The notes under the pieces are model-generated. The model was not told the origin of the DNA, searched no databases, and saw nothing but the letters and a program-made list of their open reading frames with translations. A program made the position numbers and the translations under genes. From Cryobacterium sinapicolor (GTDB lineage Bacteria > Actinomycetota > Actinomycetes > Actinomycetales > Microbacteriaceae), in assembly GCF_004403465.1 (NCBI RefSeq), contig NZ_SOGQ01000034.1, positions 117,972 through 181,971 on the forward strand: 64,000 nt of DNA, given 5' to 3'. Within the stretch, counting starts at the first letter, position 1; every line of letters begins with the position of its first letter. This document shows positions 9,776 to 18,181 of the stretch, in pieces.

Positions 9776-9804
9776 TTGACAGTGCCGGGGAGCCTGAGTA
9801 CTGT
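9776..9804 (+). promoter_or_regulatory. Sigma-A type promoter
   Basis: TTGACA (9776-9781), a 17-bp spacer and TACTGT (9799-9804) match the housekeeping consensus with ideal spacing. It would drive the DUF1269-like gene at 9988 through a leader of about 175 nt that contains a 21-bp tandem duplication. Confidence 0.65.
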
Positions 9805-9879
9805 CCTTATCGTTCTGCCGGCCCGACCTCGACGTCACCTCGATCTCGGCGGGTCTCGGCGGGGTCTCGGCGTGATCTC

Positions 9880-9921
9880 GGCGGGGCGACGCTCCCGATC
9901 GGCGGGGCGACGCTCCCGATC
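9880..9921 (+). repeat. Exact 21-bp tandem duplication
   Basis: Two exact adjacent copies of a 21-bp unit beginning GGCGGGGCGACGCTC, inside the leader of the next gene. Related CTCGGCGGG repeats precede it. Confidence 0.85.
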
Positions 9922-9987
9922 TGCGATCTCCCCCGCACGCCTGTTCGCTGACTCATGTTCACTCGTCCACTCATGGAGGCATTCGAC

Positions 9988-10500
9988 ATGTCCAAAGAAA
10001 AAGAACCGGTCTTCCTGTTCCTCGGCACCTATGACGATCCCGACATCGCCCGCGCCGACCTGTCCATCGTGCGAGACCTGCACGAGGCCAAGATCATCGG
10101 CACCTACGACGCCGGAATCGCCACCAAGGATGCCTCCGGCGACATCAAGATCAACCGGGCCGGCAGCGGACACGGCGGCTGGACGGGCATTGCCGCCGGC
10201 GCGGTCGTGGGCCTGCTTTTCCCACCGTCCATCCTGGGCATGGCCGCCGTCGGCGGCGCGACGGGCGGTCTGATCGGCCACTTCACCCGCGGCCTGTCCC
10301 GCTCCGACGTGAAGGACCTGGGCGACCTCCTCGACGAGGGACAGGCAGCCCTCATCGTGCTCGGCAAGAACCGCCTCGTCGACGAACTGGACCGGGCCGG
10401 AATCCGGGCGGCGAAGCGCACCGAGCGCAAGCTGGAGGTCGATGCCTCCGACCTCGACACCCAGCTCGCTGCGGCCGCCGCGGAGCTCGACACGCACTGA
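9988..10500 (+). CDS. DUF1269-like membrane protein
   Basis: A 170-residue protein resembling the DUF1269 family (stress-associated membrane proteins of unknown function). The N-terminal part (FLFLGTYDDPDIARADLSIVRDLHEAKII) has the family's ferredoxin-like look. A glycine-rich hydrophobic segment follows near residues 55-90 (WTGIAAGAVVGLLFPPSILGMAAVGGATGGLIGHF), then a soluble C-terminal part. The start is set at 9988 (MSKEKEP) because GGAGG lies at 9975-9979 with 8-nt spacing; in-frame ATGs at 9955 and 9973 lack such a site. A strong promoter lies about 180 bp upstream. Confidence 0.82.
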   Translation: MSKEKEPVFLFLGTYDDPDIARADLSIVRDLHEAKIIGTYDAGIATKDASGDIKINRAGSGHGGWTGIAAGAVVGLLFPPSILGMAAVGGATGGLIGHFTRGLSRSDVKDLGDLLDEGQAALIVLGKNRLVDELDRAGIRAAKRTERKLEVDASDLDTQLAAAAAELDTH

Positions 10501-10503
10501 GCC

Positions 10504-11649
10504 ATGGCCGACGGCAGCCTCAGCAACGCCAGCCTCAGCAACGCCGACCCCGGCAACGCGGTCCTGAGCGCCACGATCGGACCCGCCCGGGCGCCCCTTT
10601 CGGAGCCACCCGGGCGGTGCTGCGCGCCGACACGGGACAACGGCAGCCCCGGCGATTCCGGGACGGCCGCGTCGGCGCATCCGCCGCCGGCATCCGTGCC
10701 CCCGCTCACATCCGGGGAAGCGCCGGCCTCCGGGAACCTGCCGGCCTTCGGGCACGTGCCCACATCCGGGAAAGCGCCGACATCCGGGCACGCGCCCGCC
10801 CGGCATCGGATCGGCCAAGTGTCCATTCCCCGGCAGACGTTTCTGATGGGCGACTCCCTCGGGGTGGGCAACCGCGGCGACGGGGAGACCCCGGCTCACC
10901 CGGTGTGGGTGGATGCCTTCCAGCTGGATGCGACGAGCGTCACCAACGCCGCGTTCGCCCGGTTCGTGGCTGACACCGGTTATCGCACCGAGGCGCAAAC
11001 CTTCGGCTACTCCGCCGTGTTCCACCTGGCGCTGGAGGCCGACCTCGAGGACATCCTCGGCCAGCCGCCGCAGATCCCCTGGTGGCTGGGCGTGCTCGGC
11101 GCCGACTGGGCGCATCCCGGCGGCCCGCGATCGTCCCTGGCCGGGTTGGATGAGCATCCGGTGGTCCAGGTCAGCTGGAACGACACGCAGGCCTACTGCG
11201 CCTGGGCGGGCCGGCGGCTGCCCACCGAGGCGGAATGGGAATGCGCGTCGCGCGGCGGGCTCAGTGGACGCACCTTTCCCTGGGGCGACGAGTGGGGTGA
11301 TCGGCACCGCTGCAACATCTGGCAGGGCGTGTTCCCCGCGGTGAACACCCGCGAGGACGGCTGGCTGACCACTGCCCCGGTGCGCACCTTCGAGCCGAAC
11401 GCGTACGGCGTCTGGCAGAGCGTCGGCAATGTGTGGGAGTGGTGCTCCGACTGGTGGAGCGAGGCCTACTACGCGCACTCCCCCGCGCGGAACCCGGCGG
11501 GCCCGGGCACGGGCGACCAGCGCTCGATGCGTGGGGGCTCGTATCTGTGCCACGACTCGTATTGCAACCGCTACCGCAACTCGGCCCGCGCCGCGAACAC
11601 GCCCGACTCCTCGGCGGCGAACATCGGCTTCCGCACGGTCGCCCTCTAG
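10504..11649 (+). CDS. Formylglycine-generating enzyme (sulfatase-modifying factor)
   Basis: Oxidises a cysteine in type I sulfatases to C-alpha-formylglycine. The FGE-sulfatase fold spans about residues 105-378. The motif CHDSYCNRYRNSAR carries Cys349 and Cys354, spaced as the two catalytic copper-binding cysteines of true FGEs, so this is an enzyme and not merely a fold relative. The first 100 or so residues are low-complexity (SNASLSN, then TSGEAPASG-like repeats), absent from typical family members and of unclear reality; a shorter start is possible but no better ribosome site is seen. It begins 3 bp after the previous stop. No sulfatase gene is in the window. Confidence 0.88.
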   Translation: MADGSLSNASLSNADPGNAVLSATIGPARAPLSEPPGRCCAPTRDNGSPGDSGTAASAHPPPASVPPLTSGEAPASGNLPAFGHVPTSGKAPTSGHAPARHRIGQVSIPRQTFLMGDSLGVGNRGDGETPAHPVWVDAFQLDATSVTNAAFARFVADTGYRTEAQTFGYSAVFHLALEADLEDILGQPPQIPWWLGVLGADWAHPGGPRSSLAGLDEHPVVQVSWNDTQAYCAWAGRRLPTEAEWECASRGGLSGRTFPWGDEWGDRHRCNIWQGVFPAVNTREDGWLTTAPVRTFEPNAYGVWQSVGNVWEWCSDWWSEAYYAHSPARNPAGPGTGDQRSMRGGSYLCHDSYCNRYRNSARAANTPDSSAANIGFRTVAL

Positions 11650-11680
11650 CAGGTCCGCCCCTCAAACACCTCTACCCCTC

Positions 11681-11763
11681 ACGAATTCGACGGAGATTTT
11701 GCCAATATCGGCCTGGAACAGGCCGGAAAAGGCGTTTTTCGGGAGAATCTCCGTCGAATTCGT
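11681..11763. repeat. Family B 83-bp palindromic element, copy B1
   Basis: ACGAATTCGACGGAGATTTT at the left end is inverted at the right end with one mismatch. An inner perfect hairpin CGGCCTG-GAA-CAGGCCG sits near the left side. It lies between the convergent FGE and fbpC genes. Confidence 0.92.
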
Positions 11764-11778
11764 TCGATACCGGATGCG

Positions 11779-11820
11779 GGATGCCGGGTGCGGGATGCCG
11801 GGTGCGGGATGCCGGGTGCG
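11779..11820. repeat. 14-bp tandem repeat
   Basis: Three copies of GGATGCCGGGTGCG between element B1 and the end of fbpC; non-coding. Confidence 0.8.
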
Positions 11821-11849
11821 GGTCCGTGGCCGGCCTGGTCAGGGGCAGG

Positions 11850-12965
11850 CTATGGGCGGGCGGCGAAGGCGGTGGCGGTGCCACGGGCGGTGAGACTGAC
11901 CCGGCTGCCCACGATGGTGCCGATCGTGCCGTGCTGCCGCACGTGGACCAGCGTGCCTGCGTCGGCGGCAGACGGCGACGCTGCGGCGCCGCCGGAGAAC
12001 AGGCGCACCGCCAGCTGCACTTCGGGGCCGTAGAAGTCGACCGCTTCGACCTGGCCGGTGCAGGATGCGACGGTGCCGGCATCCGCCCCGCCGGTTTCGC
12101 AATGCTCGACCATGATCTGCTCCGGGCGCAGCATGATGCACGCGTCGCCGCGCAGGCCGGTCGGGGCGACGGCGACCCTGCCGAGCGCGCAGGCGGCGAA
12201 TCCGTCCGAGATGGTGGCCGGCAGCACCACCGCGTCGCCGAGGAACCGGGCCGTGAACAGGTCGACGGGGCGCCAGTAGACCTCGCGGGGCGGCCCCACC
12301 TGGCAGAGGTTGCCGTCGCGGAGCACCGCGAGTTGGTGGGCGAAGCTCATCGCCTCGGCCTGGTCGTGGGTGACGAGCACCGTGGTGATGCCGGCGCGCT
12401 CCAGGGTCTCGGCGACGATGTCCCGGGTGACCGCCCGGAGCCCGGCGTCGAGGGCGGAGAACGGTTCGTCGAGGAGCATCACTCGCGGCTGGCGGGCGAG
12501 GGCCCGGGCCAGGGCCACGCGCTGCTGCTGACCGCCGGAGAGTTCATCGGGACGGCGGGCGGCGAAGTCGGCCTTCAGCGACACCATCTCGAGCAGTTCG
12601 TCGACGGCCCGCGCCCGCTGCTTGCGGGTGCCGCCGCGGAGGGCCGGGCCCAGGCCGAACGCGATGTTCTGCCCCACCGTGAGGTGCGGGAACAGCGCCC
12701 CGTCCTGCGCCACGAAGCCGATCCCGCGCCGGTGTGCGGCCACGGCGATGCCCGGCCCCGCCACAGTGCGGCCGAGCACGGTGATGGTGCCCGAGTCGGG
12801 CAGCTCGAAGCCGCTGATCAGGCGCAACAGGGTGGTCTTGCCCGATCCGGACGAACCCACCACGACCGTGCGACTGCCCTCCGGCACCGAAAGCGCGATG
12901 TCCTCGAGGATGCGGGTGCTGCCGAAGCTCTTGTTGACCCCGGCGAGTTCGATGGCCGAGGTCAT
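11850..12965 (-). CDS. fbpC: Iron(III) ABC transporter ATP-binding protein
   Basis: ATPase of a ferric iron importer. The first 240 residues form the ATPase: Walker A GSSGSGKTT, signature LSGGQQQR, Walker B VMLLDEP and H-loop THDQAE. The C-terminal 110 residues resemble the regulatory TOBE-like domain of the FbpC/PotA group. The start overlaps the permease stop by 4 bp (ATGA), so the two are translationally coupled. It is the last gene of the operon fbpA-fbpB-fbpC, which begins behind an iron box. Confidence 0.93.
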   Translation of the reverse strand: MTSAIELAGVNKSFGSTRILEDIALSVPEGSRTVVVGSSGSGKTTLLRLISGFELPDSGTITVLGRTVAGPGIAVAAHRRGIGFVAQDGALFPHLTVGQNIAFGLGPALRGGTRKQRARAVDELLEMVSLKADFAARRPDELSGGQQQRVALARALARQPRVMLLDEPFSALDAGLRAVTRDIVAETLERAGITTVLVTHDQAEAMSFAHQLAVLRDGNLCQVGPPREVYWRPVDLFTARFLGDAVVLPATISDGFAACALGRVAVAPTGLRGDACIMLRPEQIMVEHCETGGADAGTVASCTGQVEAVDFYGPEVQLAVRLFSGGAAASPSAADAGTLVHVRQHGTIGTIVGSRVSLTARGTATAFAARP

Positions 12966-14605
12966 GACACGCTCGTCAGCCGGGAGCGGGCGAACAGCAG
13001 GTACGTGACCGGCAGGCTCAGCACGATCATCAGCAGGGCATAGGGGGCGGCGCCGACGTAGTTGATGTCATTCACTTTCGACCAGAACTGGATCGCGAGG
13101 GTGCGAGTGCCGCTGGGGGCCAGCAGCAGGGTGGCGGTGAGCTCGGTGACGATGCCGAGAAACACGAGGGCCCCGGCGGCCAGGGCGGACGGCGCGAAGA
13201 AACGGGTGGTGACACCGAGGAACGCGGCGAACGGATGCTTGCCGAGCGACCGCGCGGCCTCCTCCAGTCCGACCGGGACCTGCGCGAGCCCGGCCCGGAG
13301 GTTCACCAGCGCGCGCGGCAGGAACATCAGCAGGTAGGTCACGATCACCAGAACGGCGGTCTGGTAGAGCGGCTGCACGAAACGGATGCTGATGGTCACC
13401 AGCGCGAGGGCCGTGACGATCCCGGGCAGGGAACTGGTGAGATAGTTGACCGATTCGAGGCCGCGGGACAGCCGGCTCGGATAGCGCACGGCGAGGAACG
13501 CGATCGGGAACGCGAGCAGGCAGGTGACCACGGCACCGACCAGGCCGTAGCCCACGGTCTGTAGCAGGGACTGCACCAGCACGGGCTCGCTCCACACGCC
13601 TGCGCCGCCCTGGGCCAGCCAGCGGATGACGCTCCAGAACGGCACCCCGATCGCCAGTGCGAACAGCCCGCCGAGAAACAGGTAGCCGGCCGGCGTGAAG
13701 GCGCCGAGGGAGCGCCGAGGCGTGACCCGGGCCACGCCGGAGCCGAGGCGGGCGTACCGGGACCGGCCGCGGGCGCCGGACTCCCCGATCAGTAGGAACA
13801 GGCAAAGCAGCACGAGCACGCCGGCGAGGGCGTTGGCCGCGGGACCGTTGAACGTGGACCGGTACTGCTCGACGATGGCGGTGGTGAAGGTGTCGAATCG
13901 GATCATCGCAAAAGCGCCGTATTCGGAGAGCAGGTGCAGTCCCACCAGCAAGGCGCCGCCGAGGATCGGCAGCCGCAACTGCGGCAGGACGACCCGGAAG
14001 AAGACACCCCAGGCGCCGCTGCCGAGCGACTCGGCTGCTTCTTCGACGGTCGGGTCGAGCCGCCGGAGCGCGGCGGCGCAGGGCAGGTAGACCAGAGGGA
14101 AGTACGACAGGGTGGCGATCAGAACCCCCGACCAGAGGCCGTTCAGCGAGGGGACGGCGCTCACCCAGCCGTAGCTGTTGACGAAGGCCGGCACCGCAAG
14201 CGGCGTCGCCAGGAGCACGGCGAACACCCGGTGGCCGGGCAGGGACGTGCGGCCGACCAGCCAGGCGGCGGCCACCCCGATCACCGCGGTCAGCGGAACG
14301 GTGATCACGACCAGCCCGATCGTGTTCAGGAGCAACTCGCCGACCCGCGGCCGGAAAACGAGCGCGGACAGGGTCGGCCAGCCGGTCAGGATGCCGGTGA
14401 CGATGACATAGCCCAGCGGCAGCAGCCCGAGCACGGACACGGTGACGGCAGCCGCCACGATGAACGGTGACGGGCGTTTACCGACCCGGACCGCGGCATC
14501 CGTGCGCCCCGCAGGCCCCGTGCCATCGGTTTCACCGATGGCTCCGCGACCGGTGTCCGACGGGTCGGGCGCCGGGTGCGCGGTCGAGGGGGCTGCAGGT
14601 ATCAC
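12962..14605 (-). CDS. fbpB: Iron(III) ABC transporter permease
   Basis: A 547-residue permease with two tandem binding-protein-dependent transport domains, as in FbpB/SfuB proteins that act as a fused dimer. The first transport half is about residues 50-270 and the second about 300-545. The N-terminal 45 residues are a Pro/Asp/Gly-rich cytoplasmic stretch without obvious function. It starts 10 bp after the fbpA stop and overlaps fbpC by 4 bp. The context with a lipoprotein binding protein and an upstream iron box supports iron as the substrate. Confidence 0.92.
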   Translation of the reverse strand: MIPAAPSTAHPAPDPSDTGRGAIGETDGTGPAGRTDAAVRVGKRPSPFIVAAAVTVSVLGLLPLGYVIVTGILTGWPTLSALVFRPRVGELLLNTIGLVVITVPLTAVIGVAAAWLVGRTSLPGHRVFAVLLATPLAVPAFVNSYGWVSAVPSLNGLWSGVLIATLSYFPLVYLPCAAALRRLDPTVEEAAESLGSGAWGVFFRVVLPQLRLPILGGALLVGLHLLSEYGAFAMIRFDTFTTAIVEQYRSTFNGPAANALAGVLVLLCLFLLIGESGARGRSRYARLGSGVARVTPRRSLGAFTPAGYLFLGGLFALAIGVPFWSVIRWLAQGGAGVWSEPVLVQSLLQTVGYGLVGAVVTCLLAFPIAFLAVRYPSRLSRGLESVNYLTSSLPGIVTALALVTISIRFVQPLYQTAVLVIVTYLLMFLPRALVNLRAGLAQVPVGLEEAARSLGKHPFAAFLGVTTRFFAPSALAAGALVFLGIVTELTATLLLAPSGTRTLAIQFWSKVNDINYVGAAPYALLMIVLSLPVTYLLFARSRLTSVS

Positions 14606-14615
14606 CAGTTGCAGC

Positions 14616-15665
14616 CTAGATGAAACCGGCCTCGGTCATCAGATCGGTGACCGTGGTGCTATTGAGTTCGGAGGGGTCGATGACGGGGGCATCGAGTTCG
14701 CTGAGCGGCACGAGCGCGGGGTTCGCGTCGACCGAGTCGGAGACGGGGTACTCGAACGAGGTGCCGGTCTTCAGGATCTCCTGGCCGCCCTTGCCGGTGA
14801 TGTAGGCCAGGAACGCCTGCGCGGCCACGGGGTTGGCGCTGGTTTCCAGCACTCCGCCGCCGGAGACGCTGACGAACGCGCCGGGATCCTGGTTCTTGAA
14901 GTAGTGCATCTGGGTGCTGGCGCTGTTCTCGCCGGTGCCGGCCTGGTCGCCGAACCAGTAGTAGTGGTAGATCACGCCACCGGGGATTTCGCCCGCGTTG
15001 ATGGCCTTCATCACGGTGCTGTTGCCCTTGTAGACGACCGCGTTCTCCTTCATGGCGGCGAGCCAGTCGCGCGTGGCCTCTTCACCCTTGAGTTCCAGGA
15101 AGGCGCTGACGATGGCCTGGAAGTCGGCGCCGGAGGGCGACGCGGCCCAGCGGCCCGCCCAGGCCGGGTCCGCGAGGTCGAGCAGAGAGGCGGGCAGTTC
15201 GCTCTCGCTGATCAGGCTCGGGTTGTAGGCGAAGACGGTGGAGCGGGCGGCGATGCCGGTCCACATACCGGTGGAGGGACGGTACTGCTCGGGAACCTGC
15301 TCGAGCGTGGCGTCGTCGACCGGGGCGAACAGGCCGGCCCGGTCGACCAGGCTGATCGCGGGCGAGTTCTCGGTGAGGAACACGTCGGCCTTGGAGGCGG
15401 TGCCCTCCTGCACGAGCTGGTTGCCGAGTTCGGAGTCGCTGCCGTTGCGCAGCGTGACGGTGACGCCGGTCTCCGCGGTGAACTCGTCGGCCCAAGCCTG
15501 GGTGAGTTCCTCGTGCTGAGCGTTGTAGACGGTGATCGAGCCTGAGGGAGCGGCTCCGTCGGAGGCGGCGGGAGCGGATTCCTCGGGCGCGCTGCACCCG
15601 GTTGCCCCGAGCAGGGTCACCGTTCCGATAGCGGCCAGCAGTGCCCAGCGGCGTGAGAAAATCAT
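14616..15665 (-). CDS. fbpA: Iron(III) ABC transporter substrate-binding lipoprotein
   Basis: Periplasm-side iron-binding protein of the Fbp system, anchored as a lipoprotein: signal peptide MIFSRRWALLAAIG and lipobox ending GATGC. The mature part starts with SITVYNAQHEELTQAWADEF, as in FbpA/SfuA proteins, and has a paired tyrosine region VIYHYYWFGD that fits ferric ion binding. I chose the ATG at 15665; an in-frame GTG at 15704 would add 13 residues before the signal sequence and looks less natural. The iron box lies 46-64 bp upstream of the start. It is the first gene of the operon. Confidence 0.92.
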   Translation of the reverse strand: MIFSRRWALLAAIGTVTLLGATGCSAPEESAPAASDGAAPSGSITVYNAQHEELTQAWADEFTAETGVTVTLRNGSDSELGNQLVQEGTASKADVFLTENSPAISLVDRAGLFAPVDDATLEQVPEQYRPSTGMWTGIAARSTVFAYNPSLISESELPASLLDLADPAWAGRWAASPSGADFQAIVSAFLELKGEEATRDWLAAMKENAVVYKGNSTVMKAINAGEIPGGVIYHYYWFGDQAGTGENSASTQMHYFKNQDPGAFVSVSGGGVLETSANPVAAQAFLAYITGKGGQEILKTGTSFEYPVSDSVDANPALVPLSELDAPVIDPSELNSTTVTDLMTEAGFI

Positions 15666-15710
15666 CGTGTTGCGTGTCCCTACTGTCGTGTGGGCATAGC
15701 CCACTGTGCT

Positions 15711-15729
15711 TTAGGTAAGCCTACCCTAA
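15711..15729 (-). promoter_or_regulatory. IdeR/DtxR iron box upstream of fbpABC
   Basis: TTAGGTAAGCCTACCCTAA is an imperfect 19-bp palindrome close to the IdeR/DtxR consensus TTAGGTTAGSCTAACCTAA. It lies just upstream of fbpA, so iron-loaded regulator would be expected to repress the importer. Confidence 0.85.
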
Positions 15730-15778
15730 AAAAAGGTGGGCCGGCCGGGCCTGCGGGGAATGCACAGGCACGGGCTGA

Positions 15779-16654
15779 CTAGCGGGGCGGCATCCGGATG
15801 GCGCCGTCGAGCCGGATGGTGTCGCCGTTGAGCATCGGGTTCTCCACGATGTGGCGCACGAGCGCGGCGAACGCGGCCGGGTCGCCGAGCCGGGCAGGGT
15901 GCGGCACCTGCGCCGCGAGGGATTCGCGCACGTTCTCGGGGAGGCCCTGCAGCAGCGGGGTGTCGAAGATGCCGGGCGCGATGGTCACCACCCGGATCAG
16001 CGACCGGGCGAATTCGCGGGCGAGCGGCAGGGTCATCGCGGTGACGCCGCCCTTCGACGCGGCGTAGGCCGCCTGGCCGATCTGCCCGTCGAAGGCGGCG
16101 ACGGATGCCGTGTTCACGATCACGCCCCGCTCCGGAACCGTGCCGAGCGGATCCGTGCCGAGCGGATCCGTGCCGAGCGGATCCGTGCCGAGCGGATCGG
16201 TACCGACCGGGTCGGTGCCGACCGGATCCGTGCCGAGCGGATCCGTGCCGAGCGGGTCGGTCATCGCCATGGCGGCCGCGGCCAGCCGGATCACGTTGAA
16301 CGTGCCGACAAGGTTGATGCGGATGACCCGATCGAAGTCGTCCAACGGCAGCGGGGCGCCATCGCGGTCGACGGTGCGCTGACCGGGGGCGATGCCGGCG
16401 CAGTTGACCACGATGCGCAGCGGGCCGAGCTCGGCGGCGGCGTCGACTGCAGCCTGCACGTCCTCGGGGCGGGTGACATCCCCGGGTACGAAGCGGGCTC
16501 GGCCACCGATCGCCGCGGCGGCCTGCTCCCCCGCGGCGCCCGGCAGGTCGAGGAGCACGACCGCTGCCCCGGCGTGGGCCAGGGCGGTGCTGGTGGCCAA
16601 CCCGAGGCCGGAGGCGGCTCCGGTGACGAGGGCGGAGCATCCGTCGATGCGCAT
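15779..16654 (-). CDS. Short-chain dehydrogenase, 3-hydroxyacyl-CoA dehydrogenase type
   Basis: NAD-dependent short-chain dehydrogenase resembling type-2 3-hydroxyacyl-CoA dehydrogenases of fatty-acid oxidation. The cofactor motif is TGAASGLG (11-18), followed by NCAG (84-87); the catalytic residues are Ser184, Tyr197 and Lys201. Residues about 132-173 are repeats of Gly-Thr-Asp-Pro-Leu/Val coded by a 15-bp unit. This lies just before the strand that carries the catalytic serine, where relatives have a short loop. The frame is intact. It starts 1 bp after the thiolase stop, which supports a shared beta-oxidation or ketoacid role. Confidence 0.88.
   Translation of the reverse strand: MRIDGCSALVTGAASGLGLATSTALAHAGAAVVLLDLPGAAGEQAAAAIGGRARFVPGDVTRPEDVQAAVDAAAELGPLRIVVNCAGIAPGQRTVDRDGAPLPLDDFDRVIRINLVGTFNVIRLAAAAMAMTDPLGTDPLGTDPVGTDPVGTDPLGTDPLGTDPLGTDPLGTVPERGVIVNTASVAAFDGQIGQAAYAASKGGVTAMTLPLAREFARSLIRVVTIAPGIFDTPLLQGLPENVRESLAAQVPHPARLGDPAAFAALVRHIVENPMLNGDTIRLDGAIRMPPR
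16136..16260 (-). repeat. 15-bp coding minisatellite in the SDR gene
   Basis: About eight copies of a 15-bp unit related to GATCCGTGCCGAGCG (plus-strand reading), in frame, encoding GTDPL/V repeats before the catalytic region. Confidence 0.9.
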
Positions 16655-16655
16655 C

Positions 16656-17861
16656 TCAGAGCCGCTCGATGATGGTGGCGTTGGCCATGCCGCCGCCCTC
16701 GCACATGGTCTGCAGCCCCCAGCGACCGCCGGTCAATTCGAGGTGGTTCAGCAGGGTGCCGAGGAGCCGGGTGCCCGAGGAGCCGAGCGCGTGGCCGAGC
16801 GCGATGGCCCCGCCGCGCGGATTGAGCAGGGCCGGGTCGGCTCCCGTTTCGCGCAGCCAGACCAGCGGAACGGTGGCGAACGCCTCGTTCACCTCGTAGG
16901 CGTCGAGGTCGTCGATGCTGAGCCCGGAGCGCTCCAGGATGCGCCGGGTCGCCGGGACCACGCCGGTCAGCATCAGAAGCGGGTCGCTTCCGGTCACCGC
17001 GAAGCTGTGGAACCGGGCGCGCGGGTTGAGGCCGAGCTCTGCGGCCCGTTTCGCGCTCATGATCAGGGCGGCGGAGGCCCCGTCGGTCAGCGGCGACGAG
17101 TTGCCGGCGGTGAGGTGCCAGTCGAGCTTCGGGAAGCGGGCGGCGAGGGCGTCGGTGCGGAACGCCGGCGGCAGGGCGGCCAGAGACGCGAGGGTGGTGC
17201 CGGGCCGGATAGTCTCGTCGGCGTCCACGACCCGGCCGCCGGGCAGGGTCGTCGGCCGGAGTTCGCCGCCGAAGTCGCCGCGCTCGGCGGCGGCCGCGGC
17301 GAGGCGGTGCGAGCGGGCGGCGAAGGCATCCAGTTCGCCGCGGCCCAGCTTCCACTTCTGGTTCATCAGCTCGGCCGAGACGCCCTGGTTGACAAGGCCG
17401 TCGGGGTAGCGGTCGCGCATCCGGAGGCCGTGGGGGTCGTCCCGGGCCTCGTCGTTCTGGTTCGCACGGATGGAGCTGCCCAGCGGCACGCGGCTCATCG
17501 ACTCGACGCCGCAGGCGATGACGATGTCGTAACTGCCGGCCATCACGCCCTGCGCGGCGAACGTGGCCGCCTGCTGGCTGGAGCCGCACTGCCGGTCGAT
17601 GGTGGCTCCTGGCACCGAGTCGGGGAAGCCCGCGCTGAGTAGGGCGGTGCGGGTCACGTTGTAGCCCTGCTCGCCGACCTGGCTGACGCAGCCGCCGATC
17701 ACGTCGTCGACGAGCGCGGGATCGAGCCCGTTGCGGGTGACCAACTCGCTCAGAACCCCGGCCAGCAGGTCCGCCGGATGCACGCCCGAGAGGGAACCGC
17801 CCGGCTTGCCTCGACCAGACGCGGTGCGCACGACATCGATGATGACAGCCTCATTGCTCAT
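16656..17861 (-). CDS. Acetyl-CoA C-acyltransferase (thiolase)
   Basis: Thiolytic cleavage or condensation of acyl-CoA. At 401 residues it has normal thiolase length. The nucleophilic Cys92 is in [10 protein letters not shown], the histidine loop is [14 protein letters not shown], and the second catalytic cysteine is in the C-terminal [10 protein letters not shown]. Its closest look is to degradative FadA-type thiolases. It is followed at 1 bp by the SDR dehydrogenase; the pair would catalyse the last two steps of a beta-oxidation round. The ATG at 17861 begins MSNEAVIID, as expected. Confidence 0.93.
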   Translation of the reverse strand: MSNEAVIIDVVRTASGRGKPGGSLSGVHPADLLAGVLSELVTRNGLDPALVDDVIGGCVSQVGEQGYNVTRTALLSAGFPDSVPGATIDRQCGSSQQAATFAAQGVMAGSYDIVIACGVESMSRVPLGSSIRANQNDEARDDPHGLRMRDRYPDGLVNQGVSAELMNQKWKLGRGELDAFAARSHRLAAAAAERGDFGGELRPTTLPGGRVVDADETIRPGTTLASLAALPPAFRTDALAARFPKLDWHLTAGNSSPLTDGASAALIMSAKRAAELGLNPRARFHSFAVTGSDPLLMLTGVVPATRRILERSGLSIDDLDAYEVNEAFATVPLVWLRETGADPALLNPRGGAIALGHALGSSGTRLLGTLLNHLELTGGRWGLQTMCEGGGMANATIIERL

Positions 17862-17920
17862 AGCCTCAGCCTAGGCTTCCCGGTCGCCGTGGCGCTGAAC
17901 GGGTGCGGTGTGTGCACGGG

Positions 17921-18022
17921 GGCTAATTCAGGAGATCGGGCAAGGGGATCGTCGTCCGGAGCTTTCCGCCGCACTGGTCCGTGGCCCGGCGGTACGTGAC
18001 GGGCGAATCTCCTGAGTTAGCC
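17921..18022. repeat. Family A palindromic element, copy A2
   Basis: Left end GGCTAATTCAGGAGATC and right end AATCTCCTGAGTTAGCC are inverted, with one internal difference that would be a G-U pair in RNA and one mismatch at the inner edge. Confidence 0.85.
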
Positions 18023-18027
18023 ACACG

Positions 18028-18165
18028 GGGCGAGCCGGGCGGAGCGAACCGGGCGGAGCGAACCGGACGGGGCGAGCCGGGCGGAGCGAGCCGGGCGGAG
18101 CGAGCCGGACGGAGCGAGCCGGGCGGAGCGAGCCGGCCGGGGCGAGCCGGACGGGCCGAGCAAGA
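18028..18165. repeat. 14-bp tandem repeat
   Basis: Nine to ten diverged copies of GAGCGAACCGGGCG/GAGCGAGCCGGACG follow directly after element A2. The 14-bp unit is not a multiple of three and the tract is non-coding. Confidence 0.85.
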
Positions 18166-18181
18166 CGCGGCCGGTGCCCGG

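Larger units (their letters stand above)
17862..18181. other. Gene-free repeat-rich interval
   Basis: This 320-bp stretch between the thiolase start and the end of the rRNA/tRNA methyltransferase gene holds family A copy A2 and a long 14-bp tandem repeat. I see no coding potential in it. Confidence 0.7.

Noticed and set aside
18028..18165. Regular short repeats that could suggest a CRISPR array
   Set aside because: The 14-bp units are directly adjacent with no unique spacers and no cas genes exist in the window.
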